From: Nocardioides sp. T2.26MG-1
GTDB lineage: Bacteria > Actinomycetota > Actinomycetes > Propionibacteriales > Nocardioidaceae
NCBI RefSeq assembly: GCF_950101795.1
Contig: NZ_CATNLZ010000003.1
Span: 1 to 64,000, forward strand
DNA length: 64,000 nt
Reading direction: 5' to 3'
Shown: positions 8,242 through 17,740 of the stretch, piece by piece
Layout: the number at the start of each line of letters is the position of its first letter
Position numbering within the stretch: position 1 is the first letter of the stretch
Program-made: the position numbers and the translations under genes
Notes under the pieces: generated by a model
Database searches by the model: none
Seen by the model: only the letters and a program-made list of their open reading frames with translations
What the model was told of the DNA's origin: nothing

Positions 8242-9168
8242 TCAGCATCGGCGGTTCGCGGCCGCGAGCACGGAACCACCCGCGGCGACCCAGCCCACCG
8301 GCTGCGCCAGGTTGGTGCCGCGCGGGATGTCGCCGGGTGTGACCGGCCGGCCGGGGCCCATCGTGGGGCGGTGCTCGACGCGGTCGCCGTAGCGGTTGGT
8401 GCCGCCGAGGGTGATGCCGAGGGAGCCGGCGAAGGCGGCCTCGATGACGCCGGCGTTGGGGCTGGGGTGGGCGGGGGCGTCGCGGCGCCAGGTGCGCCAT
8501 GCGTCGCCGGCTCGTGAGGGGTTGGCGACCATCACCGCGAGGGCGGCGTACCGGGAGCCCGGCAGGCCGAGCAGGTCGTCGAGGCGGGCGGAGGCCCAGC
8601 CGAAGCGCTCGTAGCGGGGGTTGTGGTGGCCGACCATCGCGTCCAACGTGTTCGCCGCGCGGTGGGCCAAGAGCCCGGGGATGCCGGCGACCGCTCCCCA
8701 GAAGAGGGGTGCGGTGACGGCGTCGGAGGTGTTCTCGGCGACCGACTCGACCACCGCTCGGGCGATCTCGTTCTCAGACAGCGAGGTGGTGTCGCGGCCG
8801 ACGAGGTAGGTCAGGCGGTGGCGGGCGCCCGGGAGGTCGCCCGCAACAAGGAGAGAGTGGACCGCCATCGCCTCGCGCTCGAGGCTCTTCCCGCCCAGCA
8901 CCGTCCAGGTGGCCAGCGCCGTGGCGCCGGCGTGCAGCAGCGGGCGGCCGCGGGTGGCTCGCTCGGCGCCCACGCCGAGCAGCGCACAGCCCCCGACCAG
9001 CACGGCGTTGTGCAGGACGCCGCGGGCGCGGGAGTCGGCGTACAGCCTGGCCTCCAGCCGCGACGCGACCGACCCGAACACCGCGACCGGATGCCCGCGC
9101 CCTGGATCCCCGAAGACCCGGTCCGCCACGAAGCCAAGGAGCAGCCCGACTGCACGCGAACGGCTCAC
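8242..9168 (-). CDS. cobD: Adenosylcobinamide-phosphate synthase CobD/CbiB
   Basis: 308-residue membrane enzyme that attaches (R)-1-amino-2-propanol or its phosphate to adenosylcobyric acid. Family marks are LLLGFVADRVFGDPGRGHPV at the start, the conserved SLSENEIARAVVESVAENTSD region and LDAMVGHHNPRYERFGWASA. Several hydrophobic segments are present. The GTG start overlaps the upstream stop in a GTGA 4-nt overlap, so it is the last gene of the chelatase-cobA-cobO-cobB/C-cobD operon under riboswitch 2. Its substrate aminopropanol phosphate would come from the CobC part of the preceding gene. Confidence 0.94.
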   Translation of the reverse strand: MSRSRAVGLLLGFVADRVFGDPGRGHPVAVFGSVASRLEARLYADSRARGVLHNAVLVGGCALLGVGAERATRGRPLLHAGATALATWTVLGGKSLEREAMAVHSLLVAGDLPGARHRLTYLVGRDTTSLSENEIARAVVESVAENTSDAVTAPLFWGAVAGIPGLLAHRAANTLDAMVGHHNPRYERFGWASARLDDLLGLPGSRYAALAVMVANPSRAGDAWRTWRRDAPAHPSPNAGVIEAAFAGSLGITLGGTNRYGDRVEHRPTMGPGRPVTPGDIPRGTNLAQPVGWVAAGGSVLAAANRRC

Positions 9169-11561
9169 GAGATCGCGTCCAGCTCGGCGAACAGCCGCGC
9201 ACAGGTCTCGGGCGGGCGGACGGCGATGCGGGCCCAGGTGGCGTCGAGGCCGGGGAACGTGTCCGCCCGGCGCACGGCGACGCCCCGCTCCCGCAGGGCC
9301 TCGCGAGTGCCAAGACCAAGCCGCGCCAGCACGAATGACGTCTCCGACGGCAGCACCTCGACCCCGCGCTCCTCCAGCCCGGCCACCAGCTTCGAGCGCC
9401 AGGTCGTGATGCGCTCCGCGCGGCGGGTGGCCTCGGCGAGCGCGGCCGGGGCGGTGCACGCGACCGCGGCGGTGATCGCCGGCGCCGACACCGACCACGG
9501 CACCTGGCGGGCCGCGAGGCCGGCGATGCTGCGCTCGCTGCCGAGGACGTAGCCCGCGCGGATGCCCGGCATCGACCAGTGCTTGGTGAGGCTGCGGATC
9601 ACCAGCAGCCCGCGGCGCCGGTCGCGCGCCAACGACTCGCGCTCCCCCACCACCGTGTCCATGAACGCCTCGTCGACGACCACCACCCGCTTGGGCCGCC
9701 GCAGCCGCAGCACGTCGGCGGCGGGGTGCAGCACGCCGGTCGGGTTCGTCGGGTTGCCGAGCACGACGAGGTCGGCGTCGTCGGGCACCGCGTCGGGGTC
9801 GAGGCGATAGCCGTCCTCCGCGCGGCACGGCACCACCGTCACCCGGTGCCCGGCCCGCTCGAGCGCGGCGTGCGGCTCGGTGAACTGCGGGTGCACCACC
9901 ACGACGTGGCGCCACTGCTTCCACCGCGCGACCAGCTCGAAGGCCTCGGCCGCGCCCGCGGTGACCAGAACCTCGTCGGTACGCCGGCGGTGCAGCTCCG
10001 CGATCGCGGCCCGCGCCGGAGCCGGGTCCGGGTAGCGCACCGAGTCGCGTACGCCGTCGAGCAGCGCGGCCTCCAGCCAGGCCGGCCGCGGCTCCGGGTG
10101 CACGTTGACCGCGAAGTCCACCAGCCCCGGTCCGGTCTCGCGGTCGCCATGATGCTGCAGCGGCTCGACCGGCGGCTGCTCGACGACCGCCACGACCGGC
10201 GCGACGGGTGGCGACGCCGCAGCCACGGGCGAGGCAGCGGCCGCGGCATCCGCGAACCGCTGCGCCAGGACCGGACTCCCCGCCCAGTGCAGGTGGAGGT
10301 ACGACGCGTGGAGAGTCGACGACGCGACGCCGATCAGCTCGCCGTCGATCTCCCACGCCGGCGTCCACCCGCGGGCCGGCCGGGTCAGCGCGGTGCGGTG
10401 GAACTCGTGCCCGCGCACCTCCTCCCCCGCGCGGCTCAGCAGGTTGTCGCTCGCCGCCCCGGCGACCGGGTAGCGCAGCGTCAGCCGGTGGGTCATCGCC
10501 GCGTCGGCCCCGACCACGCCGGCCATCGGGGTGCCGTCGAGCGCGTCGAGCAGGTAGAGGAGCCCCGCGCACTCGGCCACGGTCGGCAGACCGGCGACCA
10601 CCGCCTCGCGCACCTGCGCGAGCAACGGCGCGTTGCGGCCGAGCTGGCGCACGTGCACCTCGGGGAAGCCGCCGCCGAGCAGCAGCGCCTGCGTGCCGTC
10701 GGGCAGCGCCCGGTCGGTCAACGGGTCGAACGGCACGACCCGACAGCCGGCGGCGGTGAGCAGCTCCGCGGTCTCGGCGTACGCGAACGTGAACGCGCGC
10801 CCGGCGGCCACCGCGACCACCGGCTCACCGGCGACGGGCCGCACCTCGGCGGCCGGGTCCCAGGGCGCGACGTCGAGGTCGGGCGCGGACGCCGCCAGCG
10901 CGAGCACCGCGTCGAGGTCGACGTGGCCCGCGACCTGCTCCCCCAGCCGGGCCACGACCTCCGCCGCGCCGTCGCGCTCCCCCACCGGCACCAGCCCGAG
11001 GTGCCGCGAGGGTGAGGAGATCGCCTCGTCGCGGGGCAGCACGCCCACCACCGGGATGCCCAGCGAGCGCGTCACCTCGGTGACGTTGCGGGCCGAGCCG
11101 GCCCGGTTGAGCACGACGCCGACCACCTCGACCGCCGGGTCGTACGCCGCCATGCCGGCGACCACCGCACCGACCGACCGCGACATCCGAGCGATGTCGA
11201 CCACCAGCACCACCGGCGTACGCGTGAGCCGGGCGACGTGCGCGGTCGAGGCGAACCCGTCGGCGCCGATGCGGCCGTCGTGCAGCCCCATCACGCCCTC
11301 GACCACGGCGACGTCGGCGCCGCGGGCGCCGTGCAGCAGCAGCGGCGCCACGCGCTCCTCGCCGACCAGGTGCGGGTCGAGGTTGCGACCCGGCCGGCCG
11401 GTGGCGAGCGCGTGGTAGCCGGGGTCGATGTAGTCGGGGCCGACTTTGTGACCGGACACCGCCAGCCCGCGCGAGCGCAGCGCGGCCATCAGGCCGGTGG
11501 CGACCGTGGTCTTGCCCTGGCCCGTGCCCGGCGCCCCGATGACGACCCGGGGCAGGCTCAC
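9165..11561 (-). CDS. cobB-cobC: Cobyrinate a,c-diamide synthase fused to an Rv2231c-type CobC PLP enzyme
   Basis: 798 residues. Residues 1 to about 450 are CobB/CbiA: an ATP-binding GAPGTGQGKTT loop, then a class-I glutamine amidotransferase-like half with the nucleophile Cys in VAECAGLLYLLDAL. It amidates the a and c side chains of (hydrogeno)byrinate. After an Ala/Pro-rich linker, residues 480-798 are a fold-type-I PLP enzyme of the CobC (threonine-phosphate decarboxylase-like) group, with GNPTNPTG, VVDEAF and the PLP-lysine segment SLTKHWSMPGIRAGY. GTG 11561 overlaps the cobO stop as GTGA; GTG 11564 is the alternative. Confidence 0.93.
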   Translation of the reverse strand: MSLPRVVIGAPGTGQGKTTVATGLMAALRSRGLAVSGHKVGPDYIDPGYHALATGRPGRNLDPHLVGEERVAPLLLHGARGADVAVVEGVMGLHDGRIGADGFASTAHVARLTRTPVVLVVDIARMSRSVGAVVAGMAAYDPAVEVVGVVLNRAGSARNVTEVTRSLGIPVVGVLPRDEAISSPSRHLGLVPVGERDGAAEVVARLGEQVAGHVDLDAVLALAASAPDLDVAPWDPAAEVRPVAGEPVVAVAAGRAFTFAYAETAELLTAAGCRVVPFDPLTDRALPDGTQALLLGGGFPEVHVRQLGRNAPLLAQVREAVVAGLPTVAECAGLLYLLDALDGTPMAGVVGADAAMTHRLTLRYPVAGAASDNLLSRAGEEVRGHEFHRTALTRPARGWTPAWEIDGELIGVASSTLHASYLHLHWAGSPVLAQRFADAAAAASPVAAASPPVAPVVAVVEQPPVEPLQHHGDRETGPGLVDFAVNVHPEPRPAWLEAALLDGVRDSVRYPDPAPARAAIAELHRRRTDEVLVTAGAAEAFELVARWKQWRHVVVVHPQFTEPHAALERAGHRVTVVPCRAEDGYRLDPDAVPDDADLVVLGNPTNPTGVLHPAADVLRLRRPKRVVVVDEAFMDTVVGERESLARDRRRGLLVIRSLTKHWSMPGIRAGYVLGSERSIAGLAARQVPWSVSAPAITAAVACTAPAALAEATRRAERITTWRSKLVAGLEERGVEVLPSETSFVLARLGLGTREALRERGVAVRRADTFPGLDATWARIAVRPPETCARLFAELDAIS

Positions 11562-12172
11562 CACTCGATGCCTCGCTGGCCCTTCTGGCCGGCGTCCATC
11601 GGGTGCTTGACCTTCGTCATCTCGGTGACCAGATCGCTCACCGCCATCAGCTCCTCCGGTGCGCGGCGCCCGGTGACCACGACGTGCTGGTGGCCGGGCC
11701 GGTCGCGCAGCGTGGTGACGACGTCGTCGAGGTCGACCCAGCCCCAGCCGATCGGGTAGGTGAACTCGTCGAGCACGTACAGGTCGTGGGTCTCCGCGGC
11801 CAGCCGGCGCTTGATCTCCGCCCAGCCCTCCGCGGCGGCGCGGGCGTGGTCCTCCTCGTCACCCTGGCGCTTGCTCCACGACCAGCCGGAGCCCATCTTG
11901 TGCCACTCCACGGGCCCGCCCTCGCCGGTGTCGGCGTGCAGCTCGCCGAGGCGCTCGAGCACGGTCTGCTCGCCGATGCGCCACTTCGCGGACTTCACGA
12001 ACTGGAAGACCCCGATGCTCCAGCCCTGGTTCCAGCCGCGCAGCGCCAGGCCGAAGGCCGCGGTCGACTTCCCCTTGCCGTCGCCGGTGTGGACCATCAG
12101 CAGCGGCCGGTTGCGGCGCTGGCGGGTGGTGAGCCCGTCGTCGGGCACGGTGAGCGGCTGTCCCTGGGGCAT
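11558..12172 (-). CDS. cobO: Cob(I)yrinic acid a,c-diamide adenosyltransferase CobO
   Basis: 204 residues. It transfers the 5'-deoxyadenosyl group from ATP to reduced corrinoid. The P-loop GDGKGKSTAAFGLALR, the conserved WSIGVFQFVKSAKW and the late HVVVTGRRAPEEL segment are typical of the CobA/CobO/BtuR family. Start ATG 12172 shares one base with the stop of cobA (TGATG), and its stop overlaps the cobB/C start. Length is normal. Confidence 0.95.
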   Translation of the reverse strand: MPQGQPLTVPDDGLTTRQRRNRPLLMVHTGDGKGKSTAAFGLALRGWNQGWSIGVFQFVKSAKWRIGEQTVLERLGELHADTGEGGPVEWHKMGSGWSWSKRQGDEEDHARAAAEGWAEIKRRLAAETHDLYVLDEFTYPIGWGWVDLDDVVTTLRDRPGHQHVVVTGRRAPEELMAVSDLVTEMTKVKHPMDAGQKGQRGIEW

Positions 12173-12939
12173 CAGTGGGTCTCCTGTAGTGGCGCGAGTA
12201 CGGCGGCGAAGCGGGCGACCTCGCCGATGACGGTGACGGCCGGCGCGACCGTGGCCAGGGCGACGGTGGCGATGTCGGCCAGCGGCGCGCTGTGCACCTG
12301 CTGGTCGGGGTGGCCGCCGCGTGCGACGACGGCGGCCGGGGTGTCGGCGTCCAGGCCGTGGGCGAGCAGCTCGGCGGTGATCTCGGGCAGGTGCTTCACG
12401 CCCATCAGCACCACCAGCGTCGTGCGGCTGGCCACGAGTCCCGCGTAGTCGAGCCGGTTGTCCGGGTGCCCCGGCGGCACGTGGCCCGAGATCACGCTGA
12501 ACCCCTGCACCAGCCCGCGGTGCGTCACCGGGATGCCGGCCAGGGCGGGTACGGCGACCGACGAGCTCACCCCCGGCACCACGCGCACCGGGATGCCGGC
12601 CTCGGTGCAGGCCAGCAGCTCCTCCATCCCGCGGCCGAACACGAACCCGTCGCCGCCCTTGAGCCGGACCACCCGGTGGCCGGCGCGCGCGTGGGTCACC
12701 AGCAGCTCGTTGATCCGCTCCTGCGGGGTGAACGTCCCGCGGGGCAGCTTGGCCACGTCGACGACCTGTGCGTCGGGCCGGGCCCAGGCCAGGGCATCGG
12801 CCGGCGCGAGGTGGTCGACGAGGAGTACGTCGGCCTGCTCGACCGCGGCCCGGCCGGCCACCGTCATCAGCCCGGCATCGCCCGGCCCGCCGCCGACCAG
12901 CACGACCGAGCCGGGTCGGAGGGTCTCGAGGGTGCCCAT
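12172..12939 (-). CDS. cobA: Uroporphyrinogen-III C-methyltransferase (SUMT)
   Basis: 255 residues, a single SUMT domain without a CysG dehydrogenase part. It makes precorrin-2 by two SAM-dependent methylations (C2 and C7), the entry to corrins and sirohaem. Motifs: VLVGGGPGDAGLMTVAG at the N-terminus, RLKGGDGFVFGRGMEE and VPGVSSSVAVPALAGIPVTH. Start and stop both overlap neighbours (TGATG), so it is translated in a tight operon under riboswitch 2. Confidence 0.95.
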   Translation of the reverse strand: MGTLETLRPGSVVLVGGGPGDAGLMTVAGRAAVEQADVLLVDHLAPADALAWARPDAQVVDVAKLPRGTFTPQERINELLVTHARAGHRVVRLKGGDGFVFGRGMEELLACTEAGIPVRVVPGVSSSVAVPALAGIPVTHRGLVQGFSVISGHVPPGHPDNRLDYAGLVASRTTLVVLMGVKHLPEITAELLAHGLDADTPAAVVARGGHPDQQVHSAPLADIATVALATVAPAVTVIGEVARFAAVLAPLQETH

Positions 12940-14951
12940 CAGGCGACCCGGCCCTGCGCGCGACTGGCCACGACACCGACCAGGCCGCGGGCGTCGACCC
13001 GCTCCATCGGCACGTGCTCGGCGCGCAGGTGGCCGGCGAGGGTGCGGGCCAGGCCCAGGCGCAACGGTCCCTGCTCGCAGTCGACCACCACGGACGGCAC
13101 GCGCAGTCCGGCGAGGTGCCGGGCCGCCTGCTGGGCGCGCGGCACGGCGTCGGGCCCGGCCGTGGCGCGGCCGTCGGTGACGACGATCAGCAGCGGCCGC
13201 AGCCGGGCGTCGCGGAGCCGTTCGCGGGTGAGCACCCGGTGGGACTCGACCAGCGCCTCGGCGAGCGGCGTACGCCCTCCGGCCGGCAGGTCGTCGAGCA
13301 GCGCGGCGGCCACCTCGACCGACCCGGTCGGCGGCAGCGCGAGCCGGGCGCCGTCGCCGCGGAAGCTGATCAGCGCCACCTTGTCGCGACGGCGGTAGGC
13401 GTCGGTGAGCAGCGAGAGGATCGCGGTCTTCACCGCGACCATCCGGCGGCGCGCGGCCATCGAGCCGGACGCGTCGACGCAGAACAGCAGCAGGTTGGCC
13501 TCGCGGCCCTCGCGTACGGCGGTGCGGAGGTCGGCCGGCTCGAGCACGACCCGACCGACACCGGCGGCCGGGCGAGTGGCGCACCGCTCGGCCGCGGCGC
13601 GCAGCGTCTCGACCAGGTGCACGGGTCCGGGACCGGTGCCGCTGCCGACCCGACGACCGCTCGCTCCGAGGGCCCGGCTGCGGCGGCCGGGGCTGCCCTG
13701 GCCGACGCCGTCGACGGTGAACAGCCGCGGGCGGTAGGCCGCCCGGGCGCGCTCGGTGGCATCCGCTCCGCCCGGACCCGACGGCGCGGGTGCCGGCGCG
13801 GGCGGGGCCTCCGGGGCGTCCGACGCGTCCTCGCCCTCCGGTGCGGGCTCGGGCTCGGGGTCGGGCGGCGATGGTGGTGTCGGCGGCTCGGGTGGCTCGG
13901 GCGGCTGGGGCTCGTCGTCGCCCAGCACCTGATCGAGCAGGTCCTCGTCGAGCCCGGGCGCGTCGAACGGGTCGCGGCGACGGCGATGCGGCAGCGCCAG
14001 CAGCGCGGCCACGCGGATGTCCTCGCGGGTGACGCGGTCGCGACCCACCCACGCGGCGTGGGCGACCGCGGCCCGGGCGGTGACGATGTCGGCGCGCAGC
14101 CCGTCGACCTCGAAGGCCGCGCAGACCTCCGCGACCTTGAGCAGGGCGGCCTCACTGAGCACCACGTGGTCGAGCCGCGCGCGGGCATCGGCGATGCGGT
14201 GGGTCAGGTCCTCCTGCGAGCCGGCGTACTGCGCGACGAAGGCAGACGGGTCGCGGTCGAAGGCGAGCCGGCGGCGGACGACCTCGACCCGCAGCGCGGG
14301 GTCGCGCGGCGCCGCCACCTCGACGGTCAGGCCGAACCGGTCGAGCAGCTGCGGACGCAGCTCGCCCTCCTCGGGGTTCATCGTGCCGATCAGCACGAAC
14401 CGCGCCGCGTGGCTCAGCGAGACGCCGTCGCGCTCCACGCTGACCGAGCCGGTGGCGGCGGCGTCGAGCAGCAGGTCGACGAGGTGGTCGTGGAGGAGGT
14501 TGACCTCGTCGACGTACAGGACCCCGCGGTGCGCGCGGGCCAGCAGGCCCGGCTCGAACTCCACGGCGCCGGTGGTCAGCGCCTTCTCGAGGTGCAGCGA
14601 GCCGAGCACCCGGTCCTCGGTGGCGCCGACCGGCAGCTCCACCAGCCGCACCGGGCGGCGGGTCTCGGTGCCGGGCTCGAACGGCCCGTCGGGCGACGTC
14701 GCGCTGGGGTCGCGCGGGTCGACCGAGAACCGGTCGCCGTCGTGCACCTCGATCCACGGCAGCACGTCGGCCAGGGCGCGCACGGTCGTCGACTTCGCGG
14801 TGCCCTTCTCGCCGCGCACCAGCACGCCCCCGATGTCGGGGCTGATCGCGGTCAACACCAGCGCGAGGCCCATGTCATCGAGGCCCATGCTGTCGAGGCG
14901 GGCGTCGTGGCCGCAGCCGAGAACAGCAGAAAAGGGGTACGTCGTTGGCAC
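12939..14951 (-). CDS. Magnesium/cobalt-chelatase-type AAA+ and VWA protein (ChlI-ChlD fusion)
   Basis: 670 residues. Residues 1-340 form an AAA+ module with Walker A GEKGTAKST (47-55), Walker B LYVDEVNLL and sensor GTMNPEEGELRPQLLDRFGL. A Pro/Glu-rich linker (about 355-400, PEPPEPPTPPSPPDPEPEP) leads to a von Willebrand A domain with MIDAS motif DASGSM (493-498). Such fused I/D subunits are thought to power cobalt insertion with a CobN-type large subunit, which is not in this window. GTG 14951 follows a GGGAG site. First gene of its operon, directly after cobalamin riboswitch 2. Confidence 0.9.
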   Translation of the reverse strand: MPTTYPFSAVLGCGHDARLDSMGLDDMGLALVLTAISPDIGGVLVRGEKGTAKSTTVRALADVLPWIEVHDGDRFSVDPRDPSATSPDGPFEPGTETRRPVRLVELPVGATEDRVLGSLHLEKALTTGAVEFEPGLLARAHRGVLYVDEVNLLHDHLVDLLLDAAATGSVSVERDGVSLSHAARFVLIGTMNPEEGELRPQLLDRFGLTVEVAAPRDPALRVEVVRRRLAFDRDPSAFVAQYAGSQEDLTHRIADARARLDHVVLSEAALLKVAEVCAAFEVDGLRADIVTARAAVAHAAWVGRDRVTREDIRVAALLALPHRRRRDPFDAPGLDEDLLDQVLGDDEPQPPEPPEPPTPPSPPDPEPEPAPEGEDASDAPEAPPAPAPAPSGPGGADATERARAAYRPRLFTVDGVGQGSPGRRSRALGASGRRVGSGTGPGPVHLVETLRAAAERCATRPAAGVGRVVLEPADLRTAVREGREANLLLFCVDASGSMAARRRMVAVKTAILSLLTDAYRRRDKVALISFRGDGARLALPPTGSVEVAAALLDDLPAGGRTPLAEALVESHRVLTRERLRDARLRPLLIVVTDGRATAGPDAVPRAQQAARHLAGLRVPSVVVDCEQGPLRLGLARTLAGHLRAEHVPMERVDARGLVGVVASRAQGRVA

Positions 14952-14986
14952 GTGTGAGGCTCCCGCTCGCTAGGCCATGGGTGGTG

Positions 14987-15145
14987 CTGGCCACGCGAGG
15001 CCGGTCTTCGGACTTGCCGGGTCACTCCAGAGGAGTGCTCGGTTCACCGCAGCGGGCCTGTGCCGGACTCTCACCGGCTTCCCAGATTCTCCCCGTTGTC
15101 CGTCCCCACCGTCTCCGGTGGCTGGGCCGCAGGGGCACCTCACGT
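14987..15145 (-). promoter_or_regulatory. Cobalamin riboswitch 2, upstream of the chelatase-cobA operon
   Basis: Read on the minus strand, GGGAAGCCGGTG, AGTCCGGC and CCCGCTGCGGTGA (about 15045-15083) form the conserved core, and CAAGTCCGAAGACCGGCC (about 15000-15017) the 3' closing segment. The 5' arm lies near 15100-15145. It precedes the GTG start at 14951 and should repress the whole chelatase-to-cobD operon when adenosylcobalamin is abundant. Confidence 0.92.
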
Positions 15146-15156
15146 GTGTGGGCGTC

Positions 15157-15166
15157 ACGATAGCGT
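15157..15166. promoter_or_regulatory. Overlapping divergent -10 elements
   Basis: The 10 bases ACGATAGCGT hold TATCGT on the minus strand (15162-15157), correctly placed to start the riboswitch-2 RNA, and TAGCGT on the plus strand (15161-15166), 7 nt before the cobL GTG. The hexamers share the TA at 15161-15162, so both promoters cannot be occupied at once. Confidence 0.5.
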
Positions 15167-15173
15167 CCCGTCC

Positions 15174-16409
15174 GTGGCCGACCCGACACATCCGCTCCCT
15201 GGACCCGAGATCACCGTCGTGGGTGTCGGGGCGGACGGCCGGCTCGACGGGGCCGCGGCCGACCTGGTGAGGCAGGCCGAGGTGCTGATCGGAGGCGCCC
15301 GGCACCTGGCGGCAGCACCCGAGGTCGCAGGCCAGGTACGCCGGACGTGGCCGTCCCCCTTGACGGACGGGCTCCCCGCGCTGCGTGAGGAGCTGCGCGG
15401 CCGGCGGGCCGTGGCGCTGGCCTCCGGCGACCCGATGCTCTCGGGCATCGGTAGCACGCTGGTGCGGGCGTGGGGTGCCGACGCGGTGCGGGTGCTCCCG
15501 GCGGTGTCGTCGGTCGCGCTGGCCCGCGCACGCATGGGCTGGTCGGCCGAGGAGTCCGTGGTCGTCACGCTGGTCGGCCGCCACGAGGCGCGGCTGCTGC
15601 GCGAGATTGCGCCGGGGCGTCGCATCCTGCTGCTCACCTCAGGTGCCGAGACACCCGCGGTCGTCGCCGAGCTGCTCGTGGAGTCCGGCCACCCGGACGC
15701 CGAGGTCACGCTGCTGGCCGACCTGGGGAGCGAGCGCGAGACCGGGGCAGCCCGGCCGGCCGCGCAGTGGCTCGACGTACCGGTCTCCGACGTGCCGGCG
15801 CTGCACGTGCTGGCGGTGCAGATCCCTGTCAGCACGGGCCCCTGGCGCTCGGCGTGGGTGGCCGGGCTGCCGGACGACGCCTTCGAGCACGACGGCCAGC
15901 TCACCAAGCGCGACCTCCGCGCGTCCGCGCTCGCCCGGCTCCAGCCAGCTCCCGGACAGCACCTGTGGGACGTCGGCGCCGGCGCCGGCTCGATCGGCGT
16001 CGAGTGGATGCGCGCGCACCCCACCTGCCGCACGACCGCGGTCGAGGCCGACCCCACCCGCGCGGCCCGGATCGCCCGCAATGCCAGGGCTCTGGGCGTC
16101 CCGGACCTCACGGTCGTCGAAGGTCGCGCGCCCGACGCGCTGGCCGGGCTGCCCACTCCTGACGCGGTGTTCGTCGGCGGCGGGGCGACCCGCCCCGGCG
16201 TGCTCGGCGCGTGCCTGGCGGCGCTGCGCCCCGGCGGCCGGCTGGTCGTCCACGGCGTCACGCTCGAGACCGAGCAGCTGCTCGCCGACGCCTACCGCAC
16301 CCACGGCGGCGAGCTCACCCGCCTCGCCGTCGAGACGGCCGCCCCCGTGGGTGGCTTCACCGGCTGGACGCCGGCGCGCACCGTCACCCAGTGGTGCCTG
16401 GAGCGGTGA
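15174..16409 (+). CDS. cobL: Precorrin-6Y C5,15-methyltransferase (decarboxylating) CobL
   Basis: 411 residues, the CbiE-CbiT fusion. Residues 1-200 are a tetrapyrrole methylase (ITVVGVGADGRL, LASGDPMLSGIG); residues 215-411 a Rossmann methyltransferase with the SAM loop DVGAGAGSIGVEW. It methylates C5 and C15 and decarboxylates the acetate side chain, giving precorrin-8. GTG 15174 is chosen because TAGCGT ends 7 nt upstream (leaderless). The frame extends to 15060, but that part is riboswitch sequence. It is transcribed away from the riboswitch-2 operon and is not itself behind a riboswitch. Confidence 0.94.
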   Translation: MADPTHPLPGPEITVVGVGADGRLDGAAADLVRQAEVLIGGARHLAAAPEVAGQVRRTWPSPLTDGLPALREELRGRRAVALASGDPMLSGIGSTLVRAWGADAVRVLPAVSSVALARARMGWSAEESVVVTLVGRHEARLLREIAPGRRILLLTSGAETPAVVAELLVESGHPDAEVTLLADLGSERETGAARPAAQWLDVPVSDVPALHVLAVQIPVSTGPWRSAWVAGLPDDAFEHDGQLTKRDLRASALARLQPAPGQHLWDVGAGAGSIGVEWMRAHPTCRTTAVEADPTRAARIARNARALGVPDLTVVEGRAPDALAGLPTPDAVFVGGGATRPGVLGACLAALRPGGRLVVHGVTLETEQLLADAYRTHGGELTRLAVETAAPVGGFTGWTPARTVTQWCLER

Positions 16410-16561
16410 CCATCGCTATCTCACGGCGTCTGGGTTGGCCCTCGCCGGCGCACAGCTAAGTAGGGAGCCATGGCCGCCTTCCTGGCTGTTCGGGCAGGTT
16501 TAGGTGCGGCGACTGGCGGGCAAGGGACGCCGTCGGATCTCTCGGGGGAAGGACTCATTCG

Positions 16562-17740
16562 ATGCCGGTCTCTGCCGCGCGAAACTCACTCTCGCGCCCA
16601 TCGGCCCTACTCGCCGCACTGGTTCTCGCCCTAGTTGGGCTGTCGCCGCTAGCCCTTCAGGAACCTGCCGAAGCCGCGTGCTCGCCCATTCACGTCCGCG
16701 GTAAAGCCGTGTCGAACTCCGGCAAGGTGCTGCGCGCTCACAACGTTGCCGTCTTCTTGCACGACCACGATCGAGCTCTAGGCGGCGGAAAGACAAACAG
16801 GCTCGGCGCTTACGACATCACGATCTGCCGCTCCAGCGCCCTCGCCACCGCCGCGAAGCGACACACCGGCCGCGTGAACCTCGATGTCGTGGTCCACCGT
16901 GGAACCGAGGACAAGCCCTGGTACGTCCGGATCGGATCAGGTCGGTATGCGAGGCCTGTCATTGCGATCTCAAAGCGCTTCGTTGCTGCGAAGACGACCG
17001 ACGAGACAGTCGATGCTCGCCCTGCCGCCAAGGGAGGAGGAACGATCGCGACAGGCGTCGCTGCGACCGAGACGAGCACGCTCTACCCGGAGTTGATGTT
17101 CGTTCAGGTGGTGCCGCACATGGTCGCGAACTACACCCTGAGCTCGTCGAACATTGGAACCTTCAAAGCTGTGATCGGGGTGGAGTCAGGCGTCTTCAAG
17201 TCGGCTGGCGAGTTGGCCATCGAAGGTTCGGGCACGTTCGAGTCCGACAAGCAACTGCTGTCCACCAAGAAGCACCCCAAACGCGCACTCCTGATCCATC
17301 CCGTACTCGCGGCGACCAGCCAGTACACCTGCTACAAGACCAACCCGTACTTCCCTCATCTCCGAACCAGCAAATGCGTTACAGAGTCGTCAGGGCACTG
17401 GACCGGCGACGTGCGAAAAGAGGCAACCCGATTTCGGGGCTGCGGGTCCGGTAAAGCCGATCCCATCAGGTTCACCAACCACGACCAGAAGGGCCTCAAG
17501 ACCTCGGACGGTGTGAAGTACAGTTCGAGCGTGTCGGCCGGCGCTCTGGGGACCTCGATGACGGTCAGCGCAACCTACGGCGGCGCTACACGTGTGGACC
17601 TGGAGTTCGATCAAGAGCGCAGGGTCAACCGGTTCTGCTCTGGTGGAAACGGTGAAGCGGTGTCCTCGTCGTCGGCCTTCTACGTCGACTACCTCCCAAG
17701 GGCCGAACCCTGCCAGCCGCACACACCGTGCCGCGACTGA
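16562..17740 (+). CDS. Secreted hypothetical protein
   Basis: 392 residues. A Sec signal peptide (basic start, ALLAALVLALVGLSPLAL core, probable cleavage after PAEAA near residue 38) precedes an all-soluble Thr/Ser/Lys-rich domain with several cysteines (CSPIHV, YTCYKT, KCVTES, RGCGSG, NRFCSG). No family recognised; an early carboxypeptidase-like beta domain (VRGKAVSNSG, GAYDITIC) is possible. GGGGGAAGGA lies 8 nt before ATG. Third-position GC is clearly lower than in the flanking cob genes, which suggests later acquisition. The next gene overlaps it by 13 nt. Confidence 0.75.
   Translation: MPVSAARNSLSRPSALLAALVLALVGLSPLALQEPAEAACSPIHVRGKAVSNSGKVLRAHNVAVFLHDHDRALGGGKTNRLGAYDITICRSSALATAAKRHTGRVNLDVVVHRGTEDKPWYVRIGSGRYARPVIAISKRFVAAKTTDETVDARPAAKGGGTIATGVAATETSTLYPELMFVQVVPHMVANYTLSSSNIGTFKAVIGVESGVFKSAGELAIEGSGTFESDKQLLSTKKHPKRALLIHPVLAATSQYTCYKTNPYFPHLRTSKCVTESSGHWTGDVRKEATRFRGCGSGKADPIRFTNHDQKGLKTSDGVKYSSSVSAGALGTSMTVSATYGGATRVDLEFDQERRVNRFCSGGNGEAVSSSSAFYVDYLPRAEPCQPHTPCRD

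Noticed and set aside
12172..14052. 626-codon version of cobA
   Set aside because: The upstream part is a shifted-frame shadow of the chelatase gene; ATG 12939 gives the normal SUMT length.
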